A stretch of 64,000 bases of DNA from Lachnospiraceae bacterium. GTDB taxonomy: Bacteria > Bacillota > Clostridia > Lachnospirales > Lachnospiraceae. Below are positions 41,462-52,241 of the stretch, piece after piece; the stretch's first letter is position 1; every line of letters begins with the position of its first letter. The stretch lies in the NCBI GenBank assembly GCA_016287095.1, contig JAEEVK010000004.1:1-64000 (forward strand). The letters run 5' to 3'. Below the pieces are notes generated by a model that saw only the letters and a list, made by a program, of their open reading frames with translations, ran no database searches and had not been told where the DNA came from. The translations under genes and the position numbers were made by a program.

Positions 41462-43786
41462 TTATTTAATGACCGTAAGCTTGTACTCACCCTTTTCGTA
41501 TCCGTACCCGTCACCGGCATCCTCGTAGAATTCATAACCCTTGGTCACATTTCCGAATCTCTTAAACTCTATCTCATCATTCTGCTCTTCGGTAGAAAGA
41601 GCTGCTGCCCTCATGGGGATGATACTTCCGTCCTTAACAAAGAAGGGAATGATATCAAGAGGAGCAGATACCGTTACCGTTTTTCCGCCTTCGTATTTTT
41701 CTCCGGTATAGAAATCAAACCAGTCACATCCGGCAGGAAGATATACGGACCTTTGTTTTTCTGCCGCAATCAAGGATTCACCATTTTCATCATAATACAT
41801 TGCGTCAAGCACAGGACATACCATGATCGACTCACCAAACATAAACTGATCAGTGATGCCCCAGGTATTTTTATCATCAGCAAAATCGAATGCCAGCCAC
41901 CTGATAAGGGAAGCATCCTTTAACCAAACCTTACCTGCTTCCGAATAAATATATGGCATGAGCCTGTATCTCAGTCTATTTGCCTTGAGCAGAGCATCAT
42001 AAAACTCACCCTTGAAAGTCCAGAGCTCACGTCTAACGTCTGTACCATGTGCCCGGAACATCGGAAGAAATGCAGAATACTGATACCAACGGGTATATAA
42101 TTCACAGTAGCCCTTATTATCTGCAGTATCATCATATTTTCCGTCCCAGTACCAGTTGATACCGTGTTTTACGAAAAATGCACCGATATCATTTGTCCAG
42201 AAAGGAATGCCTGATGCTGAGAAATGCAGACCGATGGCTACCTGATTTTTCAAAGTATCCCAGCTTGCATCTGTATCGCCGGACCACATAATGGTTCCGT
42301 ACCTCTGCTGTCCTGTATATGCACTACGTGTAAGATTGCAGACACGCTTCTCCTTATACTGAGAGTCCTTATCTGCAGCCTCTTCCATAGCCTTTCTCTG
42401 GTTTTCATAGATACCCATGGCGTGGTAAAGAGGGAAGCTGTTGCAGTATTCATAAGTCATACGCAAGCCTGCTTCATCCAGGTATTCCTTATATAAAACT
42501 CCCTCTTCGGGTCTTACCAGATGGTTCCATTCCGGCGTAAAGGGCTCACTGCTGTCGCACCACCATGCATCAGTTCCGTATGAAAAATGAGTTCTCTTTA
42601 ACTGATCAAAATAGAGCTCTCTTGCTTCCTTTTTAAATGCATCATAACAGGTATTTGCCGGAAGGAAAAGATTCTTTTCAGCAAACTCCTTATGATTTTC
42701 TGTATTCCCTGCCATGGTAGGCCAGATGGAAATCATAAAATGTACATGATCATCATGCATTTTTTCAATCATACCCTTAGGATCGGGGAAACGGGATTCA
42801 TCGTAAGACTTCTGTCCCCACTGATTATCCGGCCAGCTGAGCCAGTCAAGTACCAGACAGTCCATACCGATGCCAAGCTCACGGGACTTCTTAACTGTTG
42901 CCAGGATCTCTTCTTGGGTTTCGTATCTTTCCTGGGACTGCACATAACCAAACGCCCACTTAGGCAGGAGTGCTGCCTTGCCTGTAAGGAAACGGTATCC
43001 TGAAATCACTTCATTCATATCCGCCTTATTGTCGGCAGTCACACCTGCTATGAAATAATAATCCAGCTCCTGATCGGCTTCGGTATAAATATATGTTCCG
43101 TTCTGATTATCGTTAAAAATTAAAGGGCTATAGGTGTCAACCAGAATACCGTATCCGTTTGTGGAAACAAACATCGGGACAGCTATCTTACGGTTACCCT
43201 GATGGATATAAAGAGTCTTGCCGCGTAAGGAAGCAAAGCCCTTCTCCTGCTGGCCGAGGCCAAAAAGTGCCTCATCCCCCAGTTCAAAATTAAATCGTAT
43301 ATGATAGCTCTTACCTGTAGAAACCTTAAACGGATCCTCCAACACTTCCTTTTTACCGTCCGCAGTTTCAATAATCCTGGTCTTCTGAGGCACACCTGCC
43401 AGACGCAGGCTTTCAAACTCCTCAAATTCCTTGGCATCTATATCTCTTTCTTTGAATAACAGTTTTTTATTAACACTATTCCCGCTCTTTGAATAATAAG
43501 ATACCGCACCGGTCTCCTTATTAACACTTACTCTTAATCTATTAAGACATAATTCTATACTATTATCATTTTCTGTATAATCCCAATCTCCAAAGGACTC
43601 CTTCATCACAATACCGGGCTTTTCCTTATCAGAAAAACTGTCCTTTATTGTGTATATGACTCTCACAATACCCTCATTCTTAGGCTCTAAAGCCAATATC
43701 CCATGATCAGAATACAAAAATAAGATATTCCCTTTTCTCTCAACCTTCTTTATCTCTCTGCTTTTCGGTTTAAATGGTGTAAGCAT
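41462..43786 (-). CDS. Glycoside hydrolase family 31 (alpha-glucosidase/alpha-xylosidase-like)
   Basis: LVLDWLSWPDNQWGQ, DAWWCDSSEPF, WSGDTDASWDTLKNQVAIGLHFSASGIPFWTNDIGAF. Confidence 0.92.
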   Translation of the reverse strand: MLTPFKPKSREIKKVERKGNILFLYSDHGILALEPKNEGIVRVIYTIKDSFSDKEKPGIVMKESFGDWDYTENDNSIELCLNRLRVSVNKETGAVSYYSKSGNSVNKKLLFKERDIDAKEFEEFESLRLAGVPQKTRIIETADGKKEVLEDPFKVSTGKSYHIRFNFELGDEALFGLGQQEKGFASLRGKTLYIHQGNRKIAVPMFVSTNGYGILVDTYSPLIFNDNQNGTYIYTEADQELDYYFIAGVTADNKADMNEVISGYRFLTGKAALLPKWAFGYVQSQERYETQEEILATVKKSRELGIGMDCLVLDWLSWPDNQWGQKSYDESRFPDPKGMIEKMHDDHVHFMISIWPTMAGNTENHKEFAEKNLFLPANTCYDAFKKEARELYFDQLKRTHFSYGTDAWWCDSSEPFTPEWNHLVRPEEGVLYKEYLDEAGLRMTYEYCNSFPLYHAMGIYENQRKAMEEAADKDSQYKEKRVCNLTRSAYTGQQRYGTIMWSGDTDASWDTLKNQVAIGLHFSASGIPFWTNDIGAFFVKHGINWYWDGKYDDTADNKGYCELYTRWYQYSAFLPMFRAHGTDVRRELWTFKGEFYDALLKANRLRYRLMPYIYSEAGKVWLKDASLIRWLAFDFADDKNTWGITDQFMFGESIMVCPVLDAMYYDENGESLIAAEKQRSVYLPAGCDWFDFYTGEKYEGGKTVTVSAPLDIIPFFVKDGSIIPMRAAALSTEEQNDEIEFKRFGNVTKGYEFYEDAGDGYGYEKGEYKLTVIK

Positions 43787-43897
43787 AAACTCCTCCGTAA
43801 AAAAATAACTGTCAAAAGTATATAACCCCGACAGTTATCATTATATACATATTTACAATATAATCAATGGATTATAATGCATATTTTATAACGAAAG

Positions 43898-45169
43898 TTA
43901 CGCCATTCCGAATACTGCTGTAACTATCATTTTTCCATCCCTGATCTCTGCAAAAATATCCCCATTCATCCTGTTCATCAGCTGCTTACATATATATAGT
44001 CCCAAGCCGCTGCCGTTATTTGATCCGGCATTTGATCCACGCCAGAAGCTGTCGAAAATATGAGGCAGTTCCGTATCCGGCAGTGTACATCCCGTATTTG
44101 ACACAGAGAACAACAGACTGTTTTCTTCCCTTGAAAAGTCTATACCGATCTCTTTTTCATCCCCGTATTTTATGGCATTTTCTATTAGGTTCTGCACAAC
44201 CTCAACCGCCCTGTCTGCATCACCTTTTAGCAAACAGTCAGAATAGCTTCCAACCTTAAAATCAATTTTTAAAAGTTCCATCTTTTCAGCGTATACTGAC
44301 TTAATGTTTTTCATGATCTTTGAAAGATAAAACTCCTGATTATTTACCTCCAGCTCCAAAAAGTCTTCCTTAGAAGCCTTAATTATCTGATCAACATAAT
44401 TTTTGATCTCGCCGCATTTCTCGTTGATCACACCTGCGATTTTGTCCTTTTTCGCTTTGTCATTATCATACAAACCACGTTCCAAAGCCTTGGAGTTTAA
44501 CTCTATGATGCCAAGGGGAGTTTTGATATCGTGAGATAAAGATAGGATAAGGCTCTTATTATTCTTTTTCGATTCCAGATCCTGTTGTTTTCCTTTTTCC
44601 AGTTTTTCTCTTAAGAGATTCAACCCCCAGATAAAATTACCGAAATATTTATTCTTTTCCGCCTCTATAGGTGCTGTAATATTGCCCTTTGCGAGCTCTG
44701 TAGGCAGCTTTTCTATCTTGTCGAAAGGCTCTAGTATCCTTACTTTTACATACATTAGAAGCGCAATAACAAATATAAAAAGCACACCAAGGATTACATT
44801 AAGAATTACAACTGTTTTATCAATGCCTTTTTCAACAGTACTGTTATAATCGAACCTATACCAAGCCCCGTTTATTACCTTTATAAGATAATCATTTTCA
44901 CTATCAATAAATTCTTCTATATTCTGCTCAGTCTGTGATGAGTTTTTGTCTGGTTGGACACTGATTTTTCTGACATCGATAATATATTTATACCCAGAGA
45001 GGTCTATTTCCTTACCTTGTTCGATATCATATGCGATCCTTCCCACTTCAACGCGATAAGGACGACCTTCGTCGCCCTCATTATTATTTATTAAGATCAG
45101 ATTAGCTGCAATAGTAATTATCAACATACAGATAATTACAACTACTAAAAGTTTTCGGAATCCATTCAT
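43898..45169 (-). CDS. Sensor histidine kinase
   Basis: SLSHDIKTPLGIIELNSKAL, VQNLIENAIKYGD, GSGLGLYICKQLM; two TMs. Confidence 0.92.
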   Translation of the reverse strand: MNGFRKLLVVVIICMLIITIAANLILINNNEGDEGRPYRVEVGRIAYDIEQGKEIDLSGYKYIIDVRKISVQPDKNSSQTEQNIEEFIDSENDYLIKVINGAWYRFDYNSTVEKGIDKTVVILNVILGVLFIFVIALLMYVKVRILEPFDKIEKLPTELAKGNITAPIEAEKNKYFGNFIWGLNLLREKLEKGKQQDLESKKNNKSLILSLSHDIKTPLGIIELNSKALERGLYDNDKAKKDKIAGVINEKCGEIKNYVDQIIKASKEDFLELEVNNQEFYLSKIMKNIKSVYAEKMELLKIDFKVGSYSDCLLKGDADRAVEVVQNLIENAIKYGDEKEIGIDFSREENSLLFSVSNTGCTLPDTELPHIFDSFWRGSNAGSNNGSGLGLYICKQLMNRMNGDIFAEIRDGKMIVTAVFGMA

Positions 45170-45214
45170 AGTATTGTCTTGTATTCCTCACCTGATTATA
45201 TCATTATTGGTAAT

Positions 45215-45901
45215 TCATTTCTCGTAACGGTACCCCACTCCCCATACCGTTATGATATGTTTCGGGTTTTTGGGATCTTCCTCGATTTTCTGCCTCAGCC
45301 ACTTTATATGTACCGTCAAGGTCTGCTGTTCAGAATCACTGTCTATACCCCAGATCTTATTAAACAGGAAATCCTTGTTCATGGTCTTTCCTGTGTTTTC
45401 AACAAGAAGCGTCAAAAGTTCAAATTCTTTTTGCGTCAGTTCTATCTCCTGTGTGTCAAAAAGAACCGTCCCCTTTGACACACTCACTGTATGCTTGAGT
45501 TTATCTATCTTTAAAAATCCGTCCGATAAAATATCAGAGCTGTATCTTCTTGAAAAAATACCCTTTACCTTGGCTATCAGGATATCGATATCATATGGCT
45601 TTTCTATATAATCATCAGCACCAAGAAGTAAACCTTTCAGTTTATCATCCTTCATATTTTTGGCACTGACCATGATGATTGGAGCGTTTGAGGTTTCACG
45701 GATTTTTTTACAGATACCGTATCCGTCAAGATGCGGCAGCATGATATCAAGGATCACCAGCTTTGCACCTGAATCTACAAACATATCCATAGCATCCAGG
45801 CCATCTGTGCAGTGCTCGGTAGAATACCCCTCAGCCTTCAAAAAATCACAAAGGAGTGTTCCCATCTCTATATTGTCTTCCACTACTAAAATATCTGCCA
45901 T
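45215..45901 (-). CDS. OmpR-family response regulator with in-frame repeat insertion
   Basis: MADILVVEDNIEMGTLLCDFLKAEGY, LVILDIMLPHLDGYGICKKIR, wHTH C-terminus. Confidence 0.93.
   Translation of the reverse strand: MADILVVEDNIEMGTLLCDFLKAEGYSTEHCTDGLDAMDMFVDSGAKLVILDIMLPHLDGYGICKKIRETSNAPIIMVSAKNMKDDKLKGLLLGADDYIEKPYDIDILIAKVKGIFSRRYSSDILSDGFLKIDKLKHTVSVSKGTVLFDTQEIELTQKEFELLTLLVENTGKTMNKDFLFNKIWGIDSDSEQQTLTVHIKWLRQKIEEDPKNPKHIITVWGVGYRYEK
45451..45483. repeat. Small inverted-repeat element, copy 2 (inside CDS)
   Basis: GTGTGTCAAA-aagaaccgtcccc-TTTGACACAC, perfect 10-bp arms, 33 bp total. Confidence 0.8.
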
Positions 45902-46012
45902 ATTTTTTCTCACATTAATATTAATAAATATCATTGCCTATAAAGGATTTGTATTGCATTTTTATAGGTATAATCATCTGAAACTAATATAATTATACTT
46001 TATTCTGGATTT

Positions 46013-47260
46013 TTATGCCACCTTTTTTTCCTGGGCCTTACTATTTTCAAGTTCCTTAATCTCCGGTAATCTCAGCAGTGTCAATGCTGTGATCGCCAAT
46101 AAAATACCGGAGATAAGTATCATAATAGCGGCACCTCTGCCCACTCCTTTTCCAGTCAGTGAACCGAGACCGTCAGCTGCCACACCGGAAACCGTATATG
46201 CTACAACATATCCCAACTGTGAAAGGAATCCGATAAATCCCCATGCCCTGCCCTGCAACTCATCGGGGATGTTTGTTCTTGCCAGATAATCCATACAGTT
46301 ATTGGCTATCGGCAACATGGCAAAAAACAGAAAACCGAATATGCAGATAGGGATAATATTTTCTATCAGGGACATCCCTATCATAAAAATACCTGCTAAG
46401 ATAAACGAAATTTTAAGTACCTTGACATATCCTTTTTTTATTCCGAATATACCAAGTATCAAAGCTGCGGCGAGCATCCCGCAGGCACATACCGACTCTG
46501 CTATACCAAGTATTTCAGAATCGGCAAAGGATAAGATCATCGGCCTCTCTAATATTTGAAGTATACCCATAAACATGGTGATCGCAGATGAAACCATGAT
46601 GAGTAAGAACACTCCCTTCCTCCCATGAACGGCCTGCCAGCCTTCCTTCATGCTGGCAAAAAATGGCTGTCTGTCAGTACTGCGGCTGGTCTTTACACCC
46701 TTTCTTACTATAGCCGTAGCAATTACGGTAACAAAGAATGTACATATATCAATAATAAGTAAAAGAGAAATATCACTTATTGTAAGTAAAAATCCTGCTA
46801 TTACAGGTGAAACCAGATATCTTGCACTTCCTGCAAGTGAAACAAGTCCGTTTGCTTTAGAAAATTCTTCTTTGGTAAGGATATCCGTTATCGTAGACCG
46901 GTATGCCGGCTCCAACAGCGAAGAAAATATGGCACTTACTGTTACGCCTATACATATCTGTACAAAAGTAGCGCTGCCGCTCTTCATACATATCAGGATG
47001 AAAAGTATCCCGAGTCCCGAGAAACCATCTCCTATCATCATGAGGAGTCTTCTGTCAAAACGGTCCGCTAAGACTCCTGCCGGAACACTTAAGAGAAGTG
47101 TAGGAAGGAATCCGAGCAAAGTCACGAAAGACATCCCGGCTGCACTACCGGTCTCATAGAATATATATGTCCCTAGGCCAAAACTCGTAAGTCCACCGCC
47201 TATGGATGATATGAGTTCACCCATCCACAGGAGTAAAAACTTTTTATATCCCTTACTCAT
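46013..47260 (-). CDS. MFS transporter
   Basis: 12-TM pattern, GVLADRFDRRLLMMIGDGFSGL; likely start MSKGYKKF (ORF to 47299). Confidence 0.9.
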   Translation of the reverse strand: MSKGYKKFLLLWMGELISSIGGGLTSFGLGTYIFYETGSAAGMSFVTLLGFLPTLLLSVPAGVLADRFDRRLLMMIGDGFSGLGILFILICMKSGSATFVQICIGVTVSAIFSSLLEPAYRSTITDILTKEEFSKANGLVSLAGSARYLVSPVIAGFLLTISDISLLLIIDICTFFVTVIATAIVRKGVKTSRSTDRQPFFASMKEGWQAVHGRKGVFLLIMVSSAITMFMGILQILERPMILSFADSEILGIAESVCACGMLAAALILGIFGIKKGYVKVLKISFILAGIFMIGMSLIENIIPICIFGFLFFAMLPIANNCMDYLARTNIPDELQGRAWGFIGFLSQLGYVVAYTVSGVAADGLGSLTGKGVGRGAAIMILISGILLAITALTLLRLPEIKELENSKAQEKKVA

Positions 47261-47288
47261 CTTATTTCTCCTTATATTGGAACACAAA

Positions 47289-48131
47289 CTATGTCTCAAG
47301 CAGTCTGCCTACATGGTCTGTTTCAAAGAACATTTTCTTTTTACACAGAACGATTATTACTGTAACGATAACAACTACTATTGTTTCAACACATTTTGTT
47401 TCAGGAGTCATGGCTATCTTCTCCTGCATAAAGTTTACGAAAAGATGGAAGATCATACATGCCAGAATTGAACGGTCACTCACAAGGTATACCCATGTAA
47501 TTATGAAACCAAGCGGGATACCGCTAACAAAGAAATTGATCACATAAAGAGGATTTACCATAAGTCCTGCCTGATAGGTTCCCTCTATAAAAATGAGGGG
47601 CAGATGCCAGAGTGACCAAAATACACCAAATATCAGAGATTCCCAGAACCAGTTCATATACTCACCGATGGAATCCTCACAATAACCCTTCCATCCTACT
47701 TCTTCAATAATTGATGCCAGGAGGATCGTAACAAATGCAGTACCTATCCCGACTCCTGTAAACGAAAAATCTTCAGTAAATGAAAACTGGTCAAGTGACT
47801 GTCCAAACAAGAGGGAAAGCAGAATTGAGCCTACTATTATAAGAGCAAAAACACCTATGCCCAAAAATACATTTAGCCATTTAACCTTGTAAAATCCAAC
47901 AATCTTATTCTTAAGGTCCTGTTTTAATTCTTTTGATCCTGATCTTAAAACAAACACGGTGGATACCGCTCCGGGAGCAAGCAAGCCTATAAACATAAAT
48001 GCTGCACCTATATCACCGGGAAGAAAAATTGCCGGTATCCAGAAAATCCATGTAAAGAAATAAGCACAGGCAAAAAACTTTACAGGCTTATAAATGTATT
48101 TCTTGTTTGTCTTATCTGTCGTTGCCATCAT
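47289..48131 (-). CDS. CPBP-family intramembrane metalloprotease
   Basis: ASIIEEVGWKGYCED, FGVFWSLWHLPLIF. Confidence 0.88.
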   Translation of the reverse strand: MMATTDKTNKKYIYKPVKFFACAYFFTWIFWIPAIFLPGDIGAAFMFIGLLAPGAVSTVFVLRSGSKELKQDLKNKIVGFYKVKWLNVFLGIGVFALIIVGSILLSLLFGQSLDQFSFTEDFSFTGVGIGTAFVTILLASIIEEVGWKGYCEDSIGEYMNWFWESLIFGVFWSLWHLPLIFIEGTYQAGLMVNPLYVINFFVSGIPLGFIITWVYLVSDRSILACMIFHLFVNFMQEKIAMTPETKCVETIVVVIVTVIIVLCKKKMFFETDHVGRLLET

Positions 48132-48730
48132 CCGATACCTCCCATGATCAGTTCTCTTACAAAGCTCATTGTTCCGGGCTGTGCTCCGAATATTTTTTCT
48201 GTCACATCAATGAAGGCCGTTACTTCGTTTTCTGTAAAATCAGCTTCATCAAATAACTTAGAGCATATTATAAGTATCATCTTCACACGTTCCTCGATCT
48301 GCTCACAGTTAAACACCCCCGCCAGGTTACCCTCTCTTACTACCTCCGAGAGGAGCGGTATAGCTTCTGTGACCAGCCTTTTATTTAATTTTTCATGAAG
48401 TACGATATTCTCATTTGACTCTACTACCTTTGCAATACTCTGTTCCTCCTGACCGGGACGAAGAGAATAAATAACTGCAGCCACCTTCTGTGGGATCGGC
48501 ATGGGACTCGCTACGACTTCCTTTGCTTTTGCTACCTCCTCATTTATCATCATATCTATCACAGCCTCTAAGGTATCTTCCTTACTGGGGAAATAATAAT
48601 AGTAAGTTCCCTTTGCGATACCGGCCTTAGCTATGATCTCATCAACACTTGTATTATCGTAGCCTTTTTCAATAAACATACGATAAGCTATTTTTAAAAG
48701 TTCCTGTTTTCTCTGTTCTCCTTTTTTCAT
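48128..48730 (-). CDS. TetR-family transcriptional regulator
   Basis: KQELLKIAYRMFIEKGYDNTSVDEIIAKAGIAKGTYYYYFPSKEDTLEAV. Confidence 0.93.
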   Translation of the reverse strand: MKKGEQRKQELLKIAYRMFIEKGYDNTSVDEIIAKAGIAKGTYYYYFPSKEDTLEAVIDMMINEEVAKAKEVVASPMPIPQKVAAVIYSLRPGQEEQSIAKVVESNENIVLHEKLNKRLVTEAIPLLSEVVREGNLAGVFNCEQIEERVKMILIICSKLFDEADFTENEVTAFIDVTEKIFGAQPGTMSFVRELIMGGIG

Positions 48731-48756
48731 GCTATATTCCTTTCTTGTCAGATTTT

Positions 48757-48833
48757 CGACTATTGGTCGGTTTTTTATTATAATATAGCACGATTCAAAA
48801 ATTTGTCAAGAACTTTTTTCGACTTTTAGTCGG
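48757..48833. promoter_or_regulatory. Twin TetR-type operators flanking the tetR promoter
   Basis: CGACTATTGGTCGG (48757-48770) and CGACTTTTAGTCGG (48820-48833); minus TTGACA-16 bp-TATATT between them. Confidence 0.65.
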
Positions 48834-48836
48834 TTT

Positions 48837-49607
48837 TTACCATCCCTGCTCGATAAGCCAGCCGTTCAGTCCTCTCTCGCGGCTTCTTATATCACTGTTT
48901 TTTTCTAATTTTCCAAGCTTATATTCGCCCTTTATATTTCCGTCAACTATATACATAACTCTGCTGCACTTGGCTGCTACCTTTGCATCGTGCGTAACCA
49001 GCATAATGGTGGTACCTTCATTGTTGATCTTCCCAAGCTCTGTCATTACCTCTTCTGAGCTGGTACGGTTAAGAGCACCTGTCGGCTCATCTGCGAAAAT
49101 TAGTTTAGGTTTATTTATCATGCTCCTGCAGATACATGCACGCTGGAGCTGACCACCGGATACCTCATTGATATCATTTTCCGCAATATCTATGATACCC
49201 AGTTTCTTCATCAGTCTCTTCCCATACTCGGTCTTTTCGGACTTTGAAAGCTTATTTGCCTTAGACTGGCGTGCGGGAAGGATGATGTTGTCGAGGATAT
49301 TCAGATTCTTCAGCATATACATCTGCTGGAAAATAAATCCCATCTCATTAAGACGCACATCTGCCAGCTCCTTAGCCTTAAGCTTCGAAATATCCTTACC
49401 GCAGAAATTAACCTCGCCGGCAGTCATATTGTCCATACCCGACACGGTATAAAGCAGAGTTGACTTGCCCGAACCCGAAGGTCCCATGATTGCTATCATC
49501 TCGCCCTCTTCCACCTCAAAGTTTACATTCCTGAGTACATTATTCTGTCTCTTATTAACTACATATGTCTTGCATAAATCCTTAACTTCTAAAACCTTCT
49601 TGCTCAT
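48837..49607 (-). CDS. ABC transporter ATP-binding protein
   Basis: GPSGSGKSTLLYTVSGMD, EVSGGQLQRACICRSMINKPKLIFADEPTGALN. Confidence 0.95.
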   Translation of the reverse strand: MSKKVLEVKDLCKTYVVNKRQNNVLRNVNFEVEEGEMIAIMGPSGSGKSTLLYTVSGMDNMTAGEVNFCGKDISKLKAKELADVRLNEMGFIFQQMYMLKNLNILDNIILPARQSKANKLSKSEKTEYGKRLMKKLGIIDIAENDINEVSGGQLQRACICRSMINKPKLIFADEPTGALNRTSSEEVMTELGKINNEGTTIMLVTHDAKVAAKCSRVMYIVDGNIKGEYKLGKLEKNSDIRSRERGLNGWLIEQGW

Positions 49608-49629
49608 TTTTTATTATCCTCTTCTTTCT

Positions 49630-51999
49630 TTACTCTATACTGTTGATCTCGTTAGCACTGATATGTTTTACGGAAATTGCAGTCAGGAACACTCCGAACA
49701 ATGTGGCTGCAATGATTATGCCGGGGTAGATCACATAGCTTTCCAGTACATTAGGATCAAAAATGATCTTCTTTGCACCCATACCTTTAAATATACCGCC
49801 CACAGATATCTGGCATACCGGATTGTTCAAAGCTATTGCTATCACGGTTGATATCAGCATTACTATGAAAACTCTCAGTGTCTGCCAGAATACTATTGAT
49901 GAATCTCTGAATCCCAACGCCTTAAGACAAGCTATCTCTCCGCGTTCCTTTGTAAGGAAAGACTTTTCCATAAGTACCGCTACCAGGATATTGATCAGGA
50001 TTACCACTAAAAGTACAAGCCATCTGGTATCATCAAGATATGCAGCAGAATGGATCGTCTTATCTGTAAATCCACTGGGTGTATATATTTCATAATCAGG
50101 AAGTAGTTCCTTCATCTTCTCTATACGCGCTGTCTTTTCCTTATCCGAAGGATTATCAGAAAACTTAATCTGTATTCCCCAGATACCGTTCATATATAAG
50201 TAATTCCTGTCATCATCCTGATGAAATCTTACTCCTTCGCCCCTGTTCGTCATGGTCTCAAAGGTACCGGAAACGATATAGTCTCTCGGACCGTCCGGAT
50301 CGGTAACGGTTACAGTGTCACCTATCGCTGCATTCAGATTTTCCAACAGCATATAATGAAGCGCGATTTCTTTCGGGTTCTGAGGTGCACTGCCTTCTAC
50401 ATAGTTGTCATAATCATTTGTATCTGTATTCACTCCGAGAAATGCCATCGAATTTGCTTTTCGGTCACCCTTTTTCAGCGCATAATTAAACAGTACCTCG
50501 GCACCAACCTTTGCAGGCATTCCGTTTTCCTGAAGCAGGATCCTTATATTCTCCAGCTCATCCTGTAATAATTCCTTACCGTTTTCATTATGGTAATCTG
50601 TTATATTCTTTGTACTCGAAAGATACACATCAGCTTCGGTTACACCAAACCATCTGACAAGCTTTTCGCTCTTTAATGTGCTGATACAGTTAAGCACTAT
50701 CATTACAAGCAGGATGCCAATACTGAACGTGATGATCATCACCATAAAGCGCTTTAATCCGCTTAAGATATCATTGAACGCCATAAACGGAGCCGGACGT
50801 GAACCGGATTTTGAAAGCTTTAAAAATCCCTTCTTTTTATATCTTTCACCGGTACTTCCATTTCTTATCGCGTCAACTGGAGTATACTTCTTAATCAGTC
50901 TGGTTGAACGGAATCCAAAGAACATTACTACCGCTATAACCACTATGGCGCTAACTACGGAAAGCATCATAGAACCCTCATCGGATATCACAATAGTTTC
51001 CTTGGTCTTTTCCATAAGAAGATTTGAAAAAGGGAAGGAGCATATAAATCCGATCACTGCTCCAAGCAGGGCAAGTGCCAGATATTTTACAATATATAGC
51101 ATTCGGATCCCCGCACTCGGTATTCCTATCGCCTTCATGATACCTATTTCCCTGAATTCCTCGCTAATAGTGAAGGATATTGTAAACTTAAGTATAAACA
51201 ATGCGATGATAATTAGACAGATACTTACTATCATGAGCATTCCCGCAACTACCATTTCCATAAGATAGGTTATCTTCATCGTACCCTTTGTATCCATAAA
51301 TGCAATATTGGTACATTCGGAAAGCTCTTTTCTTAAGTCATCGGTATTATCCGTATAGAAATAATCAATACTTCCAAGATACTGATCTATGTTTTCTCCT
51401 TTAAGAAATTCTGAAAAATCCTCTTCGCTTATCAGAAATCTCGGAGTATCCATAAGGGAACCGCCAAAAAACGCATCCTTTAGCACTCCCAGTATTTTAA
51501 ACTCCTTTTCGATACCGTCGATGGTAACCGTTAACGTATCCCCTATATTGGAATTAAGTGTTTCCAAAGCACTTTTTCTGAGGTAAACTCCACCCTTCGG
51601 AATTTCGGTAATTTCCAGATTTTTGTCGGAATAATAAAATTTATTTATCCTTCTGTCAAAAGAACTGATCATTACTATTTCAGCTACTTTTATTATTTCT
51701 CCGGATTTAACTTTAATTCCCTCTACGTTATAGAGTACCTCTTCCGATTTAATTTCATTTACATAGGGAAGCTCTCTCGCTATTTCTTCGGCAGATTTTT
51801 CTGCTCCCTGTGCTCTTTCCAATGCGATGAAATCACCAACTCCCGCATCTGCAAAATACTTATCGAGTGAATTAAAGGTACCCGATAAATTTGTCACACT
51901 CGAACACACAAATGTTACCGACATGATGACAAAGATGAATATAATGAAATTCATCGTCTTTTTTCTTTTTAAATCTCTTTTTAATATCTCAAAAAACAT
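49630..51999 (-). CDS. FtsX-like ABC transporter permease
   Basis: Large FtsX-like permease (EEFREIGIMKAIGIPSAGIR; KERGEIACLKALGFRDSSI). Confidence 0.9.
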   Translation of the reverse strand: MFFEILKRDLKRKKTMNFIIFIFVIMSVTFVCSSVTNLSGTFNSLDKYFADAGVGDFIALERAQGAEKSAEEIARELPYVNEIKSEEVLYNVEGIKVKSGEIIKVAEIVMISSFDRRINKFYYSDKNLEITEIPKGGVYLRKSALETLNSNIGDTLTVTIDGIEKEFKILGVLKDAFFGGSLMDTPRFLISEEDFSEFLKGENIDQYLGSIDYFYTDNTDDLRKELSECTNIAFMDTKGTMKITYLMEMVVAGMLMIVSICLIIIALFILKFTISFTISEEFREIGIMKAIGIPSAGIRMLYIVKYLALALLGAVIGFICSFPFSNLLMEKTKETIVISDEGSMMLSVVSAIVVIAVVMFFGFRSTRLIKKYTPVDAIRNGSTGERYKKKGFLKLSKSGSRPAPFMAFNDILSGLKRFMVMIITFSIGILLVMIVLNCISTLKSEKLVRWFGVTEADVYLSSTKNITDYHNENGKELLQDELENIRILLQENGMPAKVGAEVLFNYALKKGDRKANSMAFLGVNTDTNDYDNYVEGSAPQNPKEIALHYMLLENLNAAIGDTVTVTDPDGPRDYIVSGTFETMTNRGEGVRFHQDDDRNYLYMNGIWGIQIKFSDNPSDKEKTARIEKMKELLPDYEIYTPSGFTDKTIHSAAYLDDTRWLVLLVVILINILVAVLMEKSFLTKERGEIACLKALGFRDSSIVFWQTLRVFIVMLISTVIAIALNNPVCQISVGGIFKGMGAKKIIFDPNVLESYVIYPGIIIAATLFGVFLTAISVKHISANEINSIE

Positions 52000-52189
52000 T
52001 GTCTTACTCCTTGTAATTTTATCCTATACCAGGCCGTGTTCTGGCCGGGAACCGGCAGGCTGGTCAGTTCGTCAGTTCCATTTTAATATCTAAATATTAA
52101 ACAATCCTTAAATACTAAAAGAAATTTTTAACTTTTTTACATCTTTTTAAACAGACTTTTTCACAGTCGGAAAATGTTAAAAATAAAAA

Positions 52190-52234
52190 AGTTCACAAGA
52201 CCACTTAAAGTTTTCTTGTGAACTTTTCATTTTC
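52190..52234. terminator. Terminator-like hairpin
   Basis: AAAAGTTCACAAGA...TTCTTGTGAACTTTT. Confidence 0.65.
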
Positions 52235-52241
52235 AAATCTT

